Shown piece after piece: positions 25,017 through 33,468 of a stretch of DNA of 64,000 nt. This stretch comes from Arenibacter sp040216555 (GTDB lineage: Bacteria > Bacteroidota > Bacteroidia > Flavobacteriales > Flavobacteriaceae). The notes beneath the pieces were generated by a model. The model was not told the origin of the DNA, made no database searches, and saw only the letters and a program-made list of their open reading frames with translations. The translations under genes and the position numbers were made by a program. The DNA lies in assembly GCA_040216555.1 (NCBI GenBank), contig JAVJOW010000032.1, forward strand, positions 124,001 to 188,000, written 5' to 3'. Within the stretch, counting starts at the first letter, position 1, and each line of letters opens with the position of its first letter.

Positions 25017-26273
25017 ATGAAAGATTATCATATTTCCAAACATAATTCATTTTATACCATCGGCCTTAACTACAAAAAGGCGGATGCCGAAGTGCGTGGT
25101 AAATTTAGCTTGGATGAGAATACCATAGATCGCATACTGGAGCAGGCCAAACTAATAGGGCTGGACGGTCTCTTGGTTACCTCCACCTGTAACCGTACCG
25201 AATTGCATGGTTTTGCCCAACATCCCTTTCAGCTTATTAAATTATTGTGCGATAACACCCCTGGCACTGTTGAGGAATTCCAGGAAGTGGCCTATGTGTA
25301 TAAAAATAACGATGCCATAAACCATCTATTTAGGATGGGCACAGGATTGGACAGCCAAATTTTAGGCGATTTCGAAATTATTAGTCAGTTACGACAAAGC
25401 TTCAATCGATCAAAAAAGCAACATATTGCCAACCCCTTCTTGGAGCGTTTGTGCAATTCTGTAATACAGGCCAGTAAAAGAATAAAGAACGAAACCGATA
25501 TTTCTTCAGGTGCCACCTCGGTAGCCTTTGCTTCGGTACAATACATCATAAATAACATTCCCGACATATCCGAAAAAAACATACTGTTGTTCGGCACGGG
25601 GAAAATAGGTAGAAATACTTGTGAAAATTTAATTAAGCATACCAAAAATTCGCACATCACCCTTATTAACCGTACCAAGGACAAGGCTGAACGAATAGCT
25701 GGTAAGTTTAATCTTATAGTCAAGAATTACGGGGACCTTCAAACCGAAATCCGAAACACCGACGTACTTATTGTAGCCACAGGGGCACAATCGCCCACCA
25801 TTTCCAAAGAATTGATCTACACTAAGAAGCCTTTGCTGATCTTGGATCTATCAATTCCAAAAAATGTATCGGACAATGTAACGGATTTGGAGAATGTTAC
25901 CGTAATACATTTAGATCATTTATCCCAAATGACCGATGATACCTTGGAAAAAAGAAAGGAATCCATACCCCAGGCCGAAGCAATTATTGAAGAAGTAAAA
26001 GACGAATTTATAAAATGGTTGGAAACCAGAAAGTTTGCTCCCGTTATTAAGGCCCTTAAGAAAAAATTGAAAACCATGAAGGATGAGGAATTGGATTTCC
26101 AAAGCAAAAAGCTTTCAGATTTCAATTCCGTACAGGCCGATATTATCTCTGAACGTATTATTCAGAAAATTACCAAACAATTTGCCAATCACCTTAAAGA
26201 TACCGAAATAGATTCCGATACCAGTTTAGAGCTTATACAACGGGTTTTTCAACTAGAATTGGAGTCTAAATGA
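25017..26273 (+). CDS. hemA: Glutamyl-tRNA reductase
   Basis: 418 residues from the ATG at 25017. The GTG at 24996 lies only about 8 bases after the predicted transcription start and is disfavoured. GluTR reduces glutamyl-tRNA(Glu) to glutamate-1-semialdehyde, the first committed step of the C5 tetrapyrrole pathway. The catalytic Cys is in TSTCNRTE (near residue 49), followed by GTGLDSQILGDFEI. The NADPH domain has LLFGTGKIGRN, and a C-terminal dimerisation helix region follows. The stop overlaps the hemC start by 4 bases (ATGA). The usual partner, hemL, is not in the window. Confidence 0.97.
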   Translation: MKDYHISKHNSFYTIGLNYKKADAEVRGKFSLDENTIDRILEQAKLIGLDGLLVTSTCNRTELHGFAQHPFQLIKLLCDNTPGTVEEFQEVAYVYKNNDAINHLFRMGTGLDSQILGDFEIISQLRQSFNRSKKQHIANPFLERLCNSVIQASKRIKNETDISSGATSVAFASVQYIINNIPDISEKNILLFGTGKIGRNTCENLIKHTKNSHITLINRTKDKAERIAGKFNLIVKNYGDLQTEIRNTDVLIVATGAQSPTISKELIYTKKPLLILDLSIPKNVSDNVTDLENVTVIHLDHLSQMTDDTLEKRKESIPQAEAIIEEVKDEFIKWLETRKFAPVIKALKKKLKTMKDEELDFQSKKLSDFNSVQADIISERIIQKITKQFANHLKDTEIDSDTSLELIQRVFQLELESK

Positions 26274-27181
26274 GTAAAACAATACGCATTGGTACCCGTG
26301 ATAGTCAGTTGGCCCTCTGGCAAGCACATACTGTTAGGGACCAATTGGAGGCCCTTGGCTATAAAACCGAAATAATTTCCGTAAAATCTACTGGGGACCT
26401 ACTTTTGGATAAGCCCTTGTACGAACTTGGTATCACCGGAATTTTTACCAAAACTTTGGATATCGCTATGATCAATGGCAACGTAGACATTGCAGTGCAT
26501 TCCATGAAAGATGTACCAACGCGACTTCCCAAAGGAATTGTTCAAAGTGCTGTACTGCCCAGAGCAAATACCCAAGATATTTTGGTCTATAAAGATTTGG
26601 ATTTTTTAAGATCCAACGGTACTATTGCCACCGGAAGCCTGCGCAGACAGGCGCAATGGTTAAACAAGTACTCCTCCCATAAGGTGGTAGACCTAAGGGG
26701 AAACGTTAACACGCGTCTACAAAAACTTCAGGACAACCCTTGGAACGGAGCCATTTTTGCAAAGGCCGGTTTGGAGCGCATAGAAGTACTGCCCCAGAAC
26801 CATATAGACTTGGATTGGATGATTCCTGCCCCAGCCCAAGGAGCTATGGTAGTTGTTAGCATGGAAAACGATGCATTTTCAACGGAAGCAGTCCGCAAGT
26901 TGAACGATTCCGCTACGGATATATGTACCCATGTGGAGCGGGAATTTCTACAGGTATTGGAAGGGGGCTGCACCGCACCCATTGGCGCCTTGGCCAACAT
27001 AGAAAAAGATAAACTCCATTTTGAAGGCATATTGTTATCCTTGGATGGGACACAGAAATTATCCATCAAAAAATCAATTTCTCCCGAAAATTATACCGAC
27101 TTCGGAAAATTGTGCGCCCTGCAAATATTGAACAACGGTGGAACGGCCATGATGAAGAAGATAAAAAAGGAACTGGCTTAA
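26270..27181 (+). CDS. hemC: Hydroxymethylbilane synthase (porphobilinogen deaminase)
   Basis: 303 residues; joins four porphobilinogen molecules into hydroxymethylbilane. The N-terminus IRIGTRDSQLALWQA, the active-site HSMKDVPT, the TGSLRRQAQ segment and the dipyrromethane-cofactor cysteine in EGGCTAPIGA (near residue 235) are all present. Length is normal. Translationally coupled to hemA and followed 31 bases later by hemD. Confidence 0.97.
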   Translation: MSKTIRIGTRDSQLALWQAHTVRDQLEALGYKTEIISVKSTGDLLLDKPLYELGITGIFTKTLDIAMINGNVDIAVHSMKDVPTRLPKGIVQSAVLPRANTQDILVYKDLDFLRSNGTIATGSLRRQAQWLNKYSSHKVVDLRGNVNTRLQKLQDNPWNGAIFAKAGLERIEVLPQNHIDLDWMIPAPAQGAMVVVSMENDAFSTEAVRKLNDSATDICTHVEREFLQVLEGGCTAPIGALANIEKDKLHFEGILLSLDGTQKLSIKKSISPENYTDFGKLCALQILNNGGTAMMKKIKKELA

Positions 27182-27212
27182 CACCTGCTCGGCAACTAGA
27201 AACCAAAGCACA

Positions 27213-27890
27213 ATGAGCATGACCATTCTATCCACTAAAATCCTCACCTCCTCCCAAAAATCTATCCTGACCAATGCCAATATTGAGGTAGAAGATTATG
27301 ATGCCATTAAGATCGACTACCTAACGACGCAAATAGACCCAAATTTCAAAAATATTATATTCACAAGCCAGAATACGGTAAAGGCTTTTCTAAATATAAT
27401 GGCCACCAAAATCCTTAAGAACAATAAATACACTGCGTTTTGCGTCGGTGAAAAAACAAAGTCCGTTTTGGAAAAAAATGATATAAATGTCCTGGAAATG
27501 ACCAATTATGGAGCAGAATTGGCCACAATATTAGTAAATAAGTATCCCAATGAATCTTTTTTATTCTTGTGCGGTGATAAACGACGGAATGAAATTCCCT
27601 CATTGCTAACAAAACATAAAGTAGCATTTAAGGAACAGATAGTATATCAAAATAGTCCAAATCCCATTACCTTTAGCACCGATTTTGACGGCATACTGTT
27701 TTTTAGCCCTAGTGGTATAGAAAGCTTTACGGCCAAGAATAATATAAAAAATAGCGTTGCTTTTTGCATTGGCACCACCACTGCATCCGAAGCCCAAAAG
27801 TATGCCAAAAAGATCATCATTGCTGAAAAACCAACGATAGAAAGTGTCTTGGAAAAGGCCGTAGAACTCAGTGAGACTAACATGAACTAA
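27213..27890 (+). CDS. hemD: Uroporphyrinogen-III synthase
   Basis: 225 residues, a little shorter than many HemD proteins. HemD cyclises hydroxymethylbilane to uroporphyrinogen III. The family is poorly conserved, but there are recognisable pieces: FTSQNTVKAF near residue 50, CVGEKTKSVL, and the FFSPSGIESF and FCIGTTTASEAQKY segments in the second half. Its place between hemC and hemE is strong support. Codon use and lysine content resemble the neighbouring genes. Confidence 0.9.
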   Translation: MSMTILSTKILTSSQKSILTNANIEVEDYDAIKIDYLTTQIDPNFKNIIFTSQNTVKAFLNIMATKILKNNKYTAFCVGEKTKSVLEKNDINVLEMTNYGAELATILVNKYPNESFLFLCGDKRRNEIPSLLTKHKVAFKEQIVYQNSPNPITFSTDFDGILFFSPSGIESFTAKNNIKNSVAFCIGTTTASEAQKYAKKIIIAEKPTIESVLEKAVELSETNMN

Positions 27891-27975
27891 ATATGGCCTA
27901 TTTAATGGACATCCCTTTAGAACAATTTGTAGGGAATAAGGTGAATAAAGTAGGTAATAATTACAGTTATAAATT

Positions 27976-29007
27976 ATGAGTATAAAAAACGATTTATTCT
28001 TAAGAGCATTAAAAGGAGAAACTGTAGAGCGCCCTCCAGTTTGGATGATGCGCCAAGCAGGAAGATATTTGCCGGAATTTATGGCCATTCGGGATAAATA
28101 CGACTTCTTTACCCGTTGTAGGACCCCGGAACTGGCCAGTGAAATAACGGTTCAACCCATACGCAGATATGGTATGGATGCCGCCATTTTATTCAGCGAT
28201 ATTTTGGTGATTCCCCAGGCCATGAATATAGAGGTACAAATGAAGCCCAATTTTGGACCTTATCTACCAAACCCCGTACATGATCAAAAAGGAGTGGATG
28301 AAGTTATTGTCCCGGACGTAAACGTGGAACTGGATTATGTTATGCAGGCCATTAAGGCCACCAAAGAGCTGTTGAACAACGACATTCCCTTGATCGGATT
28401 TGCGGGTTCCCCATGGACCATTCTTTGCTACGTGGTTCAAGGACAGGGGAGCAAAACCTTCGATAAGGCCAAAGAGTTTTGCTTTACCAATCCGGTAGCG
28501 GCCCATCAGCTACTCCAAAAAATCACGGATACTACCATTTCCTATCTAAAGGCCAAGGTGCAGGCAGGGGTAAATGCCGTTCAGGTTTTCGATTCTTGGG
28601 GAGGTATGTTATCCCCCGTGGATTATCAGGAATTTTCGTTTAATTACATTCAGCAAATTATAGATGCCCTAAAAGATGAGGCCCCTGTAATTGTTTTTGG
28701 AAAAGGATGCTGGTTCGCTTTGGGCGATATGGCCAAATCGGGAGCCGCTGCCCTGGGCGTGGACTGGACCTGTTCCGCAAGAAATGCCCGCTACCTTTCC
28801 GGTGGCAATATTACACTGCAAGGTAATTTTGATCCTGCTAGATTGCTATCGCCTCCAGCGGTAATTAAAAAAATGGTCACCCAAATGATCAATGAATTTG
28901 GAAAGGATAAATATGTAGTCAATCTAGGTCACGGCATCTTGCCCAATGTGCCCTTGGACAATGCCAAGGCATTTATAGATGCGGTAAAAGAGTACGGACA
29001 AAAATAG
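27976..29007 (+). CDS. hemE: Uroporphyrinogen decarboxylase
   Basis: 343 residues; converts uroporphyrinogen III to coproporphyrinogen III. The substrate-binding RPPVWMMRQAGRYLPE segment near residue 20, the catalytic Asp in FSDILVIP and the C-terminal NLGHGILPNVPLDN match the family fully. There are 85 bases between hemD and this start with no other gene. 172 bases separate it from the EI24 gene. Confidence 0.97.
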   Translation: MSIKNDLFLRALKGETVERPPVWMMRQAGRYLPEFMAIRDKYDFFTRCRTPELASEITVQPIRRYGMDAAILFSDILVIPQAMNIEVQMKPNFGPYLPNPVHDQKGVDEVIVPDVNVELDYVMQAIKATKELLNNDIPLIGFAGSPWTILCYVVQGQGSKTFDKAKEFCFTNPVAAHQLLQKITDTTISYLKAKVQAGVNAVQVFDSWGGMLSPVDYQEFSFNYIQQIIDALKDEAPVIVFGKGCWFALGDMAKSGAAALGVDWTCSARNARYLSGGNITLQGNFDPARLLSPPAVIKKMVTQMINEFGKDKYVVNLGHGILPNVPLDNAKAFIDAVKEYGQK

Positions 29008-29179
29008 TAGGAGCGTATCCTTTCTTCCTCTTTTCAGGGAAAAAGGGTCGCGCTTTGCGTTATATCTTTTATTTTTATGGAATGCTTGTATTGTTTATAA
29101 AGAGCTCTAAACTAAGAACCTCAAGGTATTCCAAAAAATAAAAGGATGTCACTGCAATCGCTTACGCAAAACCAAAAGT

Positions 29180-29929
29180 ATGATCAAAAATATACTTAGT
29201 GGTATTAAAGCCTATTCGGGCAGTTTAAAGATTATCTCTCAATTGGGACTCTGGAAATATTTTTGGGTCCCCGTCCTTATCAGTTTAATAACCGCAGCCC
29301 TAATATTTTCATCGGCCTATGTCCTATCCGATAATATTGGCGAATTTCTTTCACAATGGTGGGAATGGGATTGGGGAAAACACACTGTAACCGGTATTAG
29401 CAGTGTTTTCGGTGGAATTCTAATTGTGGTTTTGGGCTTCATCTTATACAAGCATATTGTATTAGCCCTATCGGCCCCTTTTATGAGCCCGGTATCCGAA
29501 AAAATGGAGGCACATTTATTAGGAAACCCGATACATAACCATAGAGACACTAATTTTATGGAACAACTCTGGCGTGGAATCCGTATCAACCTAAGAAATC
29601 TAAGTATGGAAATCTTGCTGACGATTCCTATCATTTTAATAGGTCTGATACCTGTGATAGGACTGCTATCGACCATTCTTTTATTTTTGGTACAAGGGTA
29701 TTATGCAGGATTTGGCAATATGGACTATACTTTGGAGCGACATTTTAAGTACCATGAAAGTATAAACTTTGTAAGCAGGCACAAAGGTGTGGCCATTGGC
29801 AATGGTATTGTATTTATGTTATTTCTCTTTATCCCCATAATCGGTGTTATCTTGGTCTTGCCTTTATCCGTAACGGCTGCTACCGTTAAGACGGTAGAAC
29901 TTTTGAAATTGGAAAGAGAAATTGGCTGA
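29180..29929 (+). CDS. EI24/CysZ-like integral membrane protein in the heme operon
   Basis: 249 residues with about four to five membrane helices. The general pattern (long paired hydrophobic segments, the GYYAGFGNMDYTLERH region near residue 180) matches the EI24 family, which includes the bacterial sulfate transporter CysZ. In many Bacteroidota such genes lie beside hemE and hemF. Whether it moves sulfate, iron-related compounds or porphyrins is unknown. It is followed by a tandem palindromic repeat array before hemF. Confidence 0.85.
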   Translation: MIKNILSGIKAYSGSLKIISQLGLWKYFWVPVLISLITAALIFSSAYVLSDNIGEFLSQWWEWDWGKHTVTGISSVFGGILIVVLGFILYKHIVLALSAPFMSPVSEKMEAHLLGNPIHNHRDTNFMEQLWRGIRINLRNLSMEILLTIPIILIGLIPVIGLLSTILLFLVQGYYAGFGNMDYTLERHFKYHESINFVSRHKGVAIGNGIVFMLFLFIPIIGVILVLPLSVTAATVKTVELLKLEREIG

Positions 29930-30297
29930 CCCGAGACCTGCAAGGTTTCAAAAACCTTGTAGGTCTGAAACATGAGAAGGAAAAAATTGACCGTTGGGCT
30001 GGAAAAGAAACCTACAAGGTCGGGGAGACCTTGCAGGTTAGACACCTACGGAGGGCAATGCAAGTCACAATAAGTGGAGCGGGCGGCAAGACCTGCAAGG
30101 TTTCAAAAACCTTGTAGGTCTAAAAACATGAAACCGAAAAAATTAGCCGTTGGGCTGGAAAAGAAACCTAAAAGGTCGGGGAGACCTTGCAGGTTGGACA
30201 CCAATGGAGCGCAATGCAAGTCACACTAAGTGGAACGGGCGGCGAGACCTGCAAGGTCTCCAAAGCCTTGTAGGTCAGAAAAACGAAAAGAAAAAAC
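29930..30297. other. Spacer between EI24 and hemF filled by a repeat array
   Basis: 368 bases, nearly all occupied by 2.3 tandem copies of a 155-base unit (see the repeat entry). The hemF ATG follows about 20 bases after the last hairpin. No coding region is supported here. Confidence 0.7.
29934..30277. repeat. Tandem 155-base repeat carrying REP-like palindromes
   Basis: Units begin at 29934, 30089 and 30245 (155 and 156 bases apart); the third is truncated to its first palindrome. Each unit starts with a palindrome AGACCTGCAAGG...CCTTGTAGGTCT and, about 75 bases on, has a second, AACCTACAAGGTC-N5-GACCTTGCAGGTT (30009-30039 in unit 1). So five strong stem-loops lie between EI24 and hemF. 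Such palindromes are a common repetitive family in Flavobacteria and resemble REP elements moved by RAYT transposases; no transposase is present here. Confidence 0.85.
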
Positions 30298-31200
30298 ATG
30301 AAAAATAAATTTTACGCATACATTCAACAACTTCAGGATACGATTACCGCCAAATTGGAAAAGGTAGACGGTGTTGCCAAATTCAAGGAAGACCTATGGG
30401 AAAGACCCGAAGGCGGGGGCGGACGATCCAGGGTCATAGAAAATGGTGCTGTATTTGAAAAAGGCGGCGTAAACATCTCTGCCGTTCATGGCGCCCTGCC
30501 AAAAAGCATGCAAAACTATTTTGGGGTACAGGATGCCGATTTTTTTGCCTGTGGTCTAAGCCTTGTCATTCACCCAAAAAACCCCATGGTCCCAACAGTA
30601 CATGCCAACTGGCGCTATTTTGAAATGTACGATAAACAAGGTAATTTAGTGGATCAATGGTTTGGTGGGGGACAGGATCTTACCCCTTACTATTTGTTTA
30701 ATGAGGACGCCAAACACTTTCATAAAGTTTGCAAAGAGGCCTGCGATAAACATAATCCAGATTTCTATACCACCTATAAGGCAAAATGCGACGATTATTT
30801 CTGGAATACGCATAGGAACGAGGCCAGAGGGATTGGAGGGTTGTTTTATGATTACTGCAAAGCCACCGACAGCATTAGCATGGAAGATTGGTACAATTTT
30901 GAAACCGAAGTAGGCAATAGCTTCTTGGAGGCCTATGTACCAATCGTTGAGAAAAGAAAGGATTTGCGCTATACCAAAGAACAGCGGGATTGGCTGGAAA
31001 TCCGTCGTGGGCGTTATGTAGAGTTTAACCTGGTTCACGACAAGGGCACTTTGTTCGGGCTAAAGACCAATGGCAGAATAGAAAGCATTCTTATGAGCCT
31101 ACCCCCACATGTACAATGGGTTTATGACCATCATCCGGATAAGGGAAGTGAAGAAGAACGCCTGTTGAAAGTACTTGCCCAACCCAAAGACTGGGTCTAA
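30298..31200 (+). CDS. hemF: Oxygen-dependent coproporphyrinogen-III oxidase
   Basis: 300 residues of normal length; oxidises coproporphyrinogen III to protoporphyrinogen IX using O2. Diagnostic segments: GGGGRSRVI near residue 40, HPKNPMVPTVHANWRYFEM near 98-116, WFGGGQDLTPYY near 120 and GRYVEFNLVHDKGTLFGL near 240. The oxygen-dependent enzyme is paired with the oxygen-independent-type HemJ at the next step. It starts directly after the repeat array. Confidence 0.97.
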   Translation: MKNKFYAYIQQLQDTITAKLEKVDGVAKFKEDLWERPEGGGGRSRVIENGAVFEKGGVNISAVHGALPKSMQNYFGVQDADFFACGLSLVIHPKNPMVPTVHANWRYFEMYDKQGNLVDQWFGGGQDLTPYYLFNEDAKHFHKVCKEACDKHNPDFYTTYKAKCDDYFWNTHRNEARGIGGLFYDYCKATDSISMEDWYNFETEVGNSFLEAYVPIVEKRKDLRYTKEQRDWLEIRRGRYVEFNLVHDKGTLFGLKTNGRIESILMSLPPHVQWVYDHHPDKGSEEERLLKVLAQPKDWV

Positions 31201-31219
31201 CAAAGCTAAACAAAGTACT

Positions 31220-31387
31220 ATGGGCAAAAAAGGCAAGGAAAAAAATACGGCAAACAAGGCAAATCATACCAAACTTCTCAACAGAAAAAAAAACAAGCTC
31301 AAAAAAGAAAAGGAAACCCGGAAAGAGCGACTAAAGACCATTATGACCAATCATCGGGAACGCCAAAAGAACGAGGAAAAAAAGTAG
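31220..31387 (+). CDS. Small, very basic protein of unknown function
   Basis: 55 residues from the ATG at 31220, nearly all Lys, Arg, Glu, Asn and Thr and predicted helical. A longer frame starting at 31175 would overlap hemF and is not preferred. It begins 20 bases after hemF and ends 52 bases before ychJ on the same strand. No family is recognised. Composition suggests nucleic-acid or ribosome association, but that is a guess. Confidence 0.6.
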   Translation: MGKKGKEKNTANKANHTKLLNRKKNKLKKEKETRKERLKTIMTNHRERQKNEEKK

Positions 31388-31439
31388 CTAAAATTGGTAC
31401 CGCCGGCTTAGACCAAGAATAATTTTTTAAACAAAAAAC

Positions 31440-31826
31440 ATGGATTGTCCCTGTGGATCCCATAAGTCCTATGCCGAATGCTGCGGTATGGCACATAAAG
31501 ACATTTCAGCTGCAACTACGGCGGAGCAGTTGATGCGTTCCCGTTATTCCGCCTTTGTGCTGGGCAATGGGAATTATTTGATGGATAGTCATCATACCTC
31601 CACCCGGCCTGTTAAAGAAAAGAAAGCTATTGAAGCTTGGGCAAAATCCGTAAGTTGGATCAAATTGGAAGTTTTGGACAGTGAAAAAGGAGAAATAAAC
31701 GACCAAAATGGCACTGTTTCCTTTAACGCCTATTTTTTTGAAAATGGCAAGGTGGATGTCATTCATGAAAAGTCAGAATTCGTAAAAGAAAACGGTCTAT
31801 GGATGTATTTGGGCCTAGCAAAATAA
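31440..31826 (+). CDS. YchJ-family protein with zinc-binding SEC-C motif
   Basis: 128 residues. The N-terminus CPCGSHKSYAECCG is a SEC-C metal-binding motif (three to four cysteines). The remainder, with the AEQLMRSRYSAFVLGN helix and a NTF2-like beta part ending in ENGLWMYL, matches the YchJ (UPF0225) family. Its function is unknown. It lies in the heme gene run between hemF and hemB but no heme role is established. Confidence 0.9.
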   Translation: MDCPCGSHKSYAECCGMAHKDISAATTAEQLMRSRYSAFVLGNGNYLMDSHHTSTRPVKEKKAIEAWAKSVSWIKLEVLDSEKGEINDQNGTVSFNAYFFENGKVDVIHEKSEFVKENGLWMYLGLAK

Positions 31827-31901
31827 TAAAAGGATTAACCCATTCAATTTATAAAATTTTGGACTTGTTCCTTTATCTTTGAATTTCAAAATAAACACAA
31901 A

Positions 31902-32876
31902 ATGTACCCATTAAGAAGAAATAGAAGACTGCGCACCAATGAATCAATTAGATCACTGGTTCGTGAAACCATTATCTCGCCGAACGACTTTTTAGTGCCA
32001 CTTTTTGTTGTGGAAGGCCAAGGGGTAAAGGAAGAGATTGCATCCATGCCCAATTATTACAGATACAGCTTGGACCTGTTGGAAAAAGAAGTAAAAGATC
32101 TTTGGGCCATGGGACTTAAGTCCGTGCTACTCTTTGTTAAAGTCCCGGACCACTTAAAAGACAATAAAGGCAAGGAAGCGGTAAACCCCAAGGGCCTGAT
32201 GCAAAGGGCCATTAAAACAGTTAAAAATACCTGTCCCGAGATGTTGGTCATGACCGATGTGGCCTTGGACCCTTATTCCTCGTATGGACATGATGGAATT
32301 GTGGAGGACGGACAAATCGTTAACGACGATACCGTGGAGGTATTGGCCAGTATGAGCGTAAGCCATGCGGAAGCAGGGGCCGATTTTGTAGCGCCCAGCG
32401 ATATGATGGATGGTAGGATATTGAGTATTAGGGAGGCCTTGGAAGATGAAGGATTTATAGATACCGGAATTATGAGCTATAGCGCCAAATATGCCAGTGC
32501 ATTCTACGGTCCCTTCAGGGATGCCTTGGATTCGGCTCCAGGTTTTGGCGACAAAAAGACCTATCAAATGGATTATGCCAATAGGTTCGAAGCTATCAAG
32601 GAAACTGAAATGGACATTGACGAGGGTGCCGATATCGTTATGGTAAAGCCCGGTCTTTGCTATTTGGATATTGTAAGGGAAATAAAAAACGAAGTGGATG
32701 TTCCCGTAGCGGTATATCAGGTATCAGGGGAATATGCCATGGTAAAGGCTGCAGCCGAAAAAGGATGGCTGGATCACGATGCCGTGATGATGGAGCAGTT
32801 GACGGCCATTAAAAGGGCCGGCGCCAATATTATTGCCAGTTACTTTGCCAAGGACGTAGTCCGTGTATTGGGATAA
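31902..32876 (+). CDS. hemB: Delta-aminolevulinic acid dehydratase (porphobilinogen synthase)
   Basis: 324 residues; condenses two 5-aminolevulinate molecules into porphobilinogen. Conserved landmarks: RRNRRLR N-terminus, the DVALDPYSSYGHDG metal/substrate region near residue 118, DFVAPSDMMDGR near 165, the first Schiff-base lysine region IMSYSAKYASAFYGPFR near 195 and the second in DIVMVKPGLCYLD near 245. The cysteine-rich zinc motif of some enzymes is replaced by DPYSSYGHDG, so it is the Mg-type. It closes the heme gene run. Confidence 0.97.
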   Translation: MYPLRRNRRLRTNESIRSLVRETIISPNDFLVPLFVVEGQGVKEEIASMPNYYRYSLDLLEKEVKDLWAMGLKSVLLFVKVPDHLKDNKGKEAVNPKGLMQRAIKTVKNTCPEMLVMTDVALDPYSSYGHDGIVEDGQIVNDDTVEVLASMSVSHAEAGADFVAPSDMMDGRILSIREALEDEGFIDTGIMSYSAKYASAFYGPFRDALDSAPGFGDKKTYQMDYANRFEAIKETEMDIDEGADIVMVKPGLCYLDIVREIKNEVDVPVAVYQVSGEYAMVKAAAEKGWLDHDAVMMEQLTAIKRAGANIIASYFAKDVVRVLG

Positions 32877-32945
32877 GTGGATCAACTAAATTTCGCCTAA
32901 GGCCATCCAAAAGTTATTATAGCGCTCATCTTATTTTATTGCCAA

Positions 32946-33458
32946 ATGAAAGATTTACTTTTTATACTTATCGTTCTTTTTATGATCCCGCTACAATCCC
33001 AAGACCTAGTTATTCCCGCTTTTTTGGAAAAATGGGAAAATTCCAAATCCTATTTAGTGGCCGTTGCTGAAGCCATGCCGCCAGAGAAATATGATTTTAA
33101 GCCTACTGAAAGACAAAAGGGTTTTCAAGATCAATTGATGCATATAAAAAGCAATATGGATTGGTTAAGCAACACCTATTTTGGTGGGCAACGTACGGAA
33201 AAGTACAGCGATAATAATTCCAAATTAACAAAAGAAGAAACCATAAGTTTATTAGTCACAGGATTTGATAGGGTTAGCACTATTTTGAAAAACACTCCTT
33301 CCGATGATCTTTCGGAAAAGGTTGAATTTTTTGCCGGTGAAAAAACCAAATTACAGATATTAAATCTCCTACAGGACCATGTGACCCATCATCGGGGACA
33401 ATTAATTGTATATTTAAATCTCAATAATATTGAACCCCCAAAATATGTGGGTTGGTAA
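32946..33458 (+). CDS. DinB-family protein, probably secreted
   Basis: 170 residues. A signal-peptide-like N-terminus (ending PLQSQ near residue 18) precedes a four-helix DinB-like domain. His residues in QLMHIKSN near 56 and in DHVTHHRGQL near 150 would form the metal site of the family. DinB-like proteins include thiol-dependent S-transferases, but many are uncharacterised. The downstream hydrolase begins 10 bases later, so they are co-transcribed. Confidence 0.88.
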   Translation: MKDLLFILIVLFMIPLQSQDLVIPAFLEKWENSKSYLVAVAEAMPPEKYDFKPTERQKGFQDQLMHIKSNMDWLSNTYFGGQRTEKYSDNNSKLTKEETISLLVTGFDRVSTILKNTPSDDLSEKVEFFAGEKTKLQILNLLQDHVTHHRGQLIVYLNLNNIEPPKYVGW

Positions 33459-33468
33459 CTTATTCGTT

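Noticed and set aside
29934..30277. CRISPR array interpretation of the tandem repeat
   Set aside because: The units are 155 bases with internal palindromes and near-identical sequence throughout; there are no unique spacers and no cas genes.
31175..31219. Longer start for the 55-residue protein
   Set aside because: It would overlap the end of hemF and adds no conserved sequence; the ATG at 31220 is simpler.
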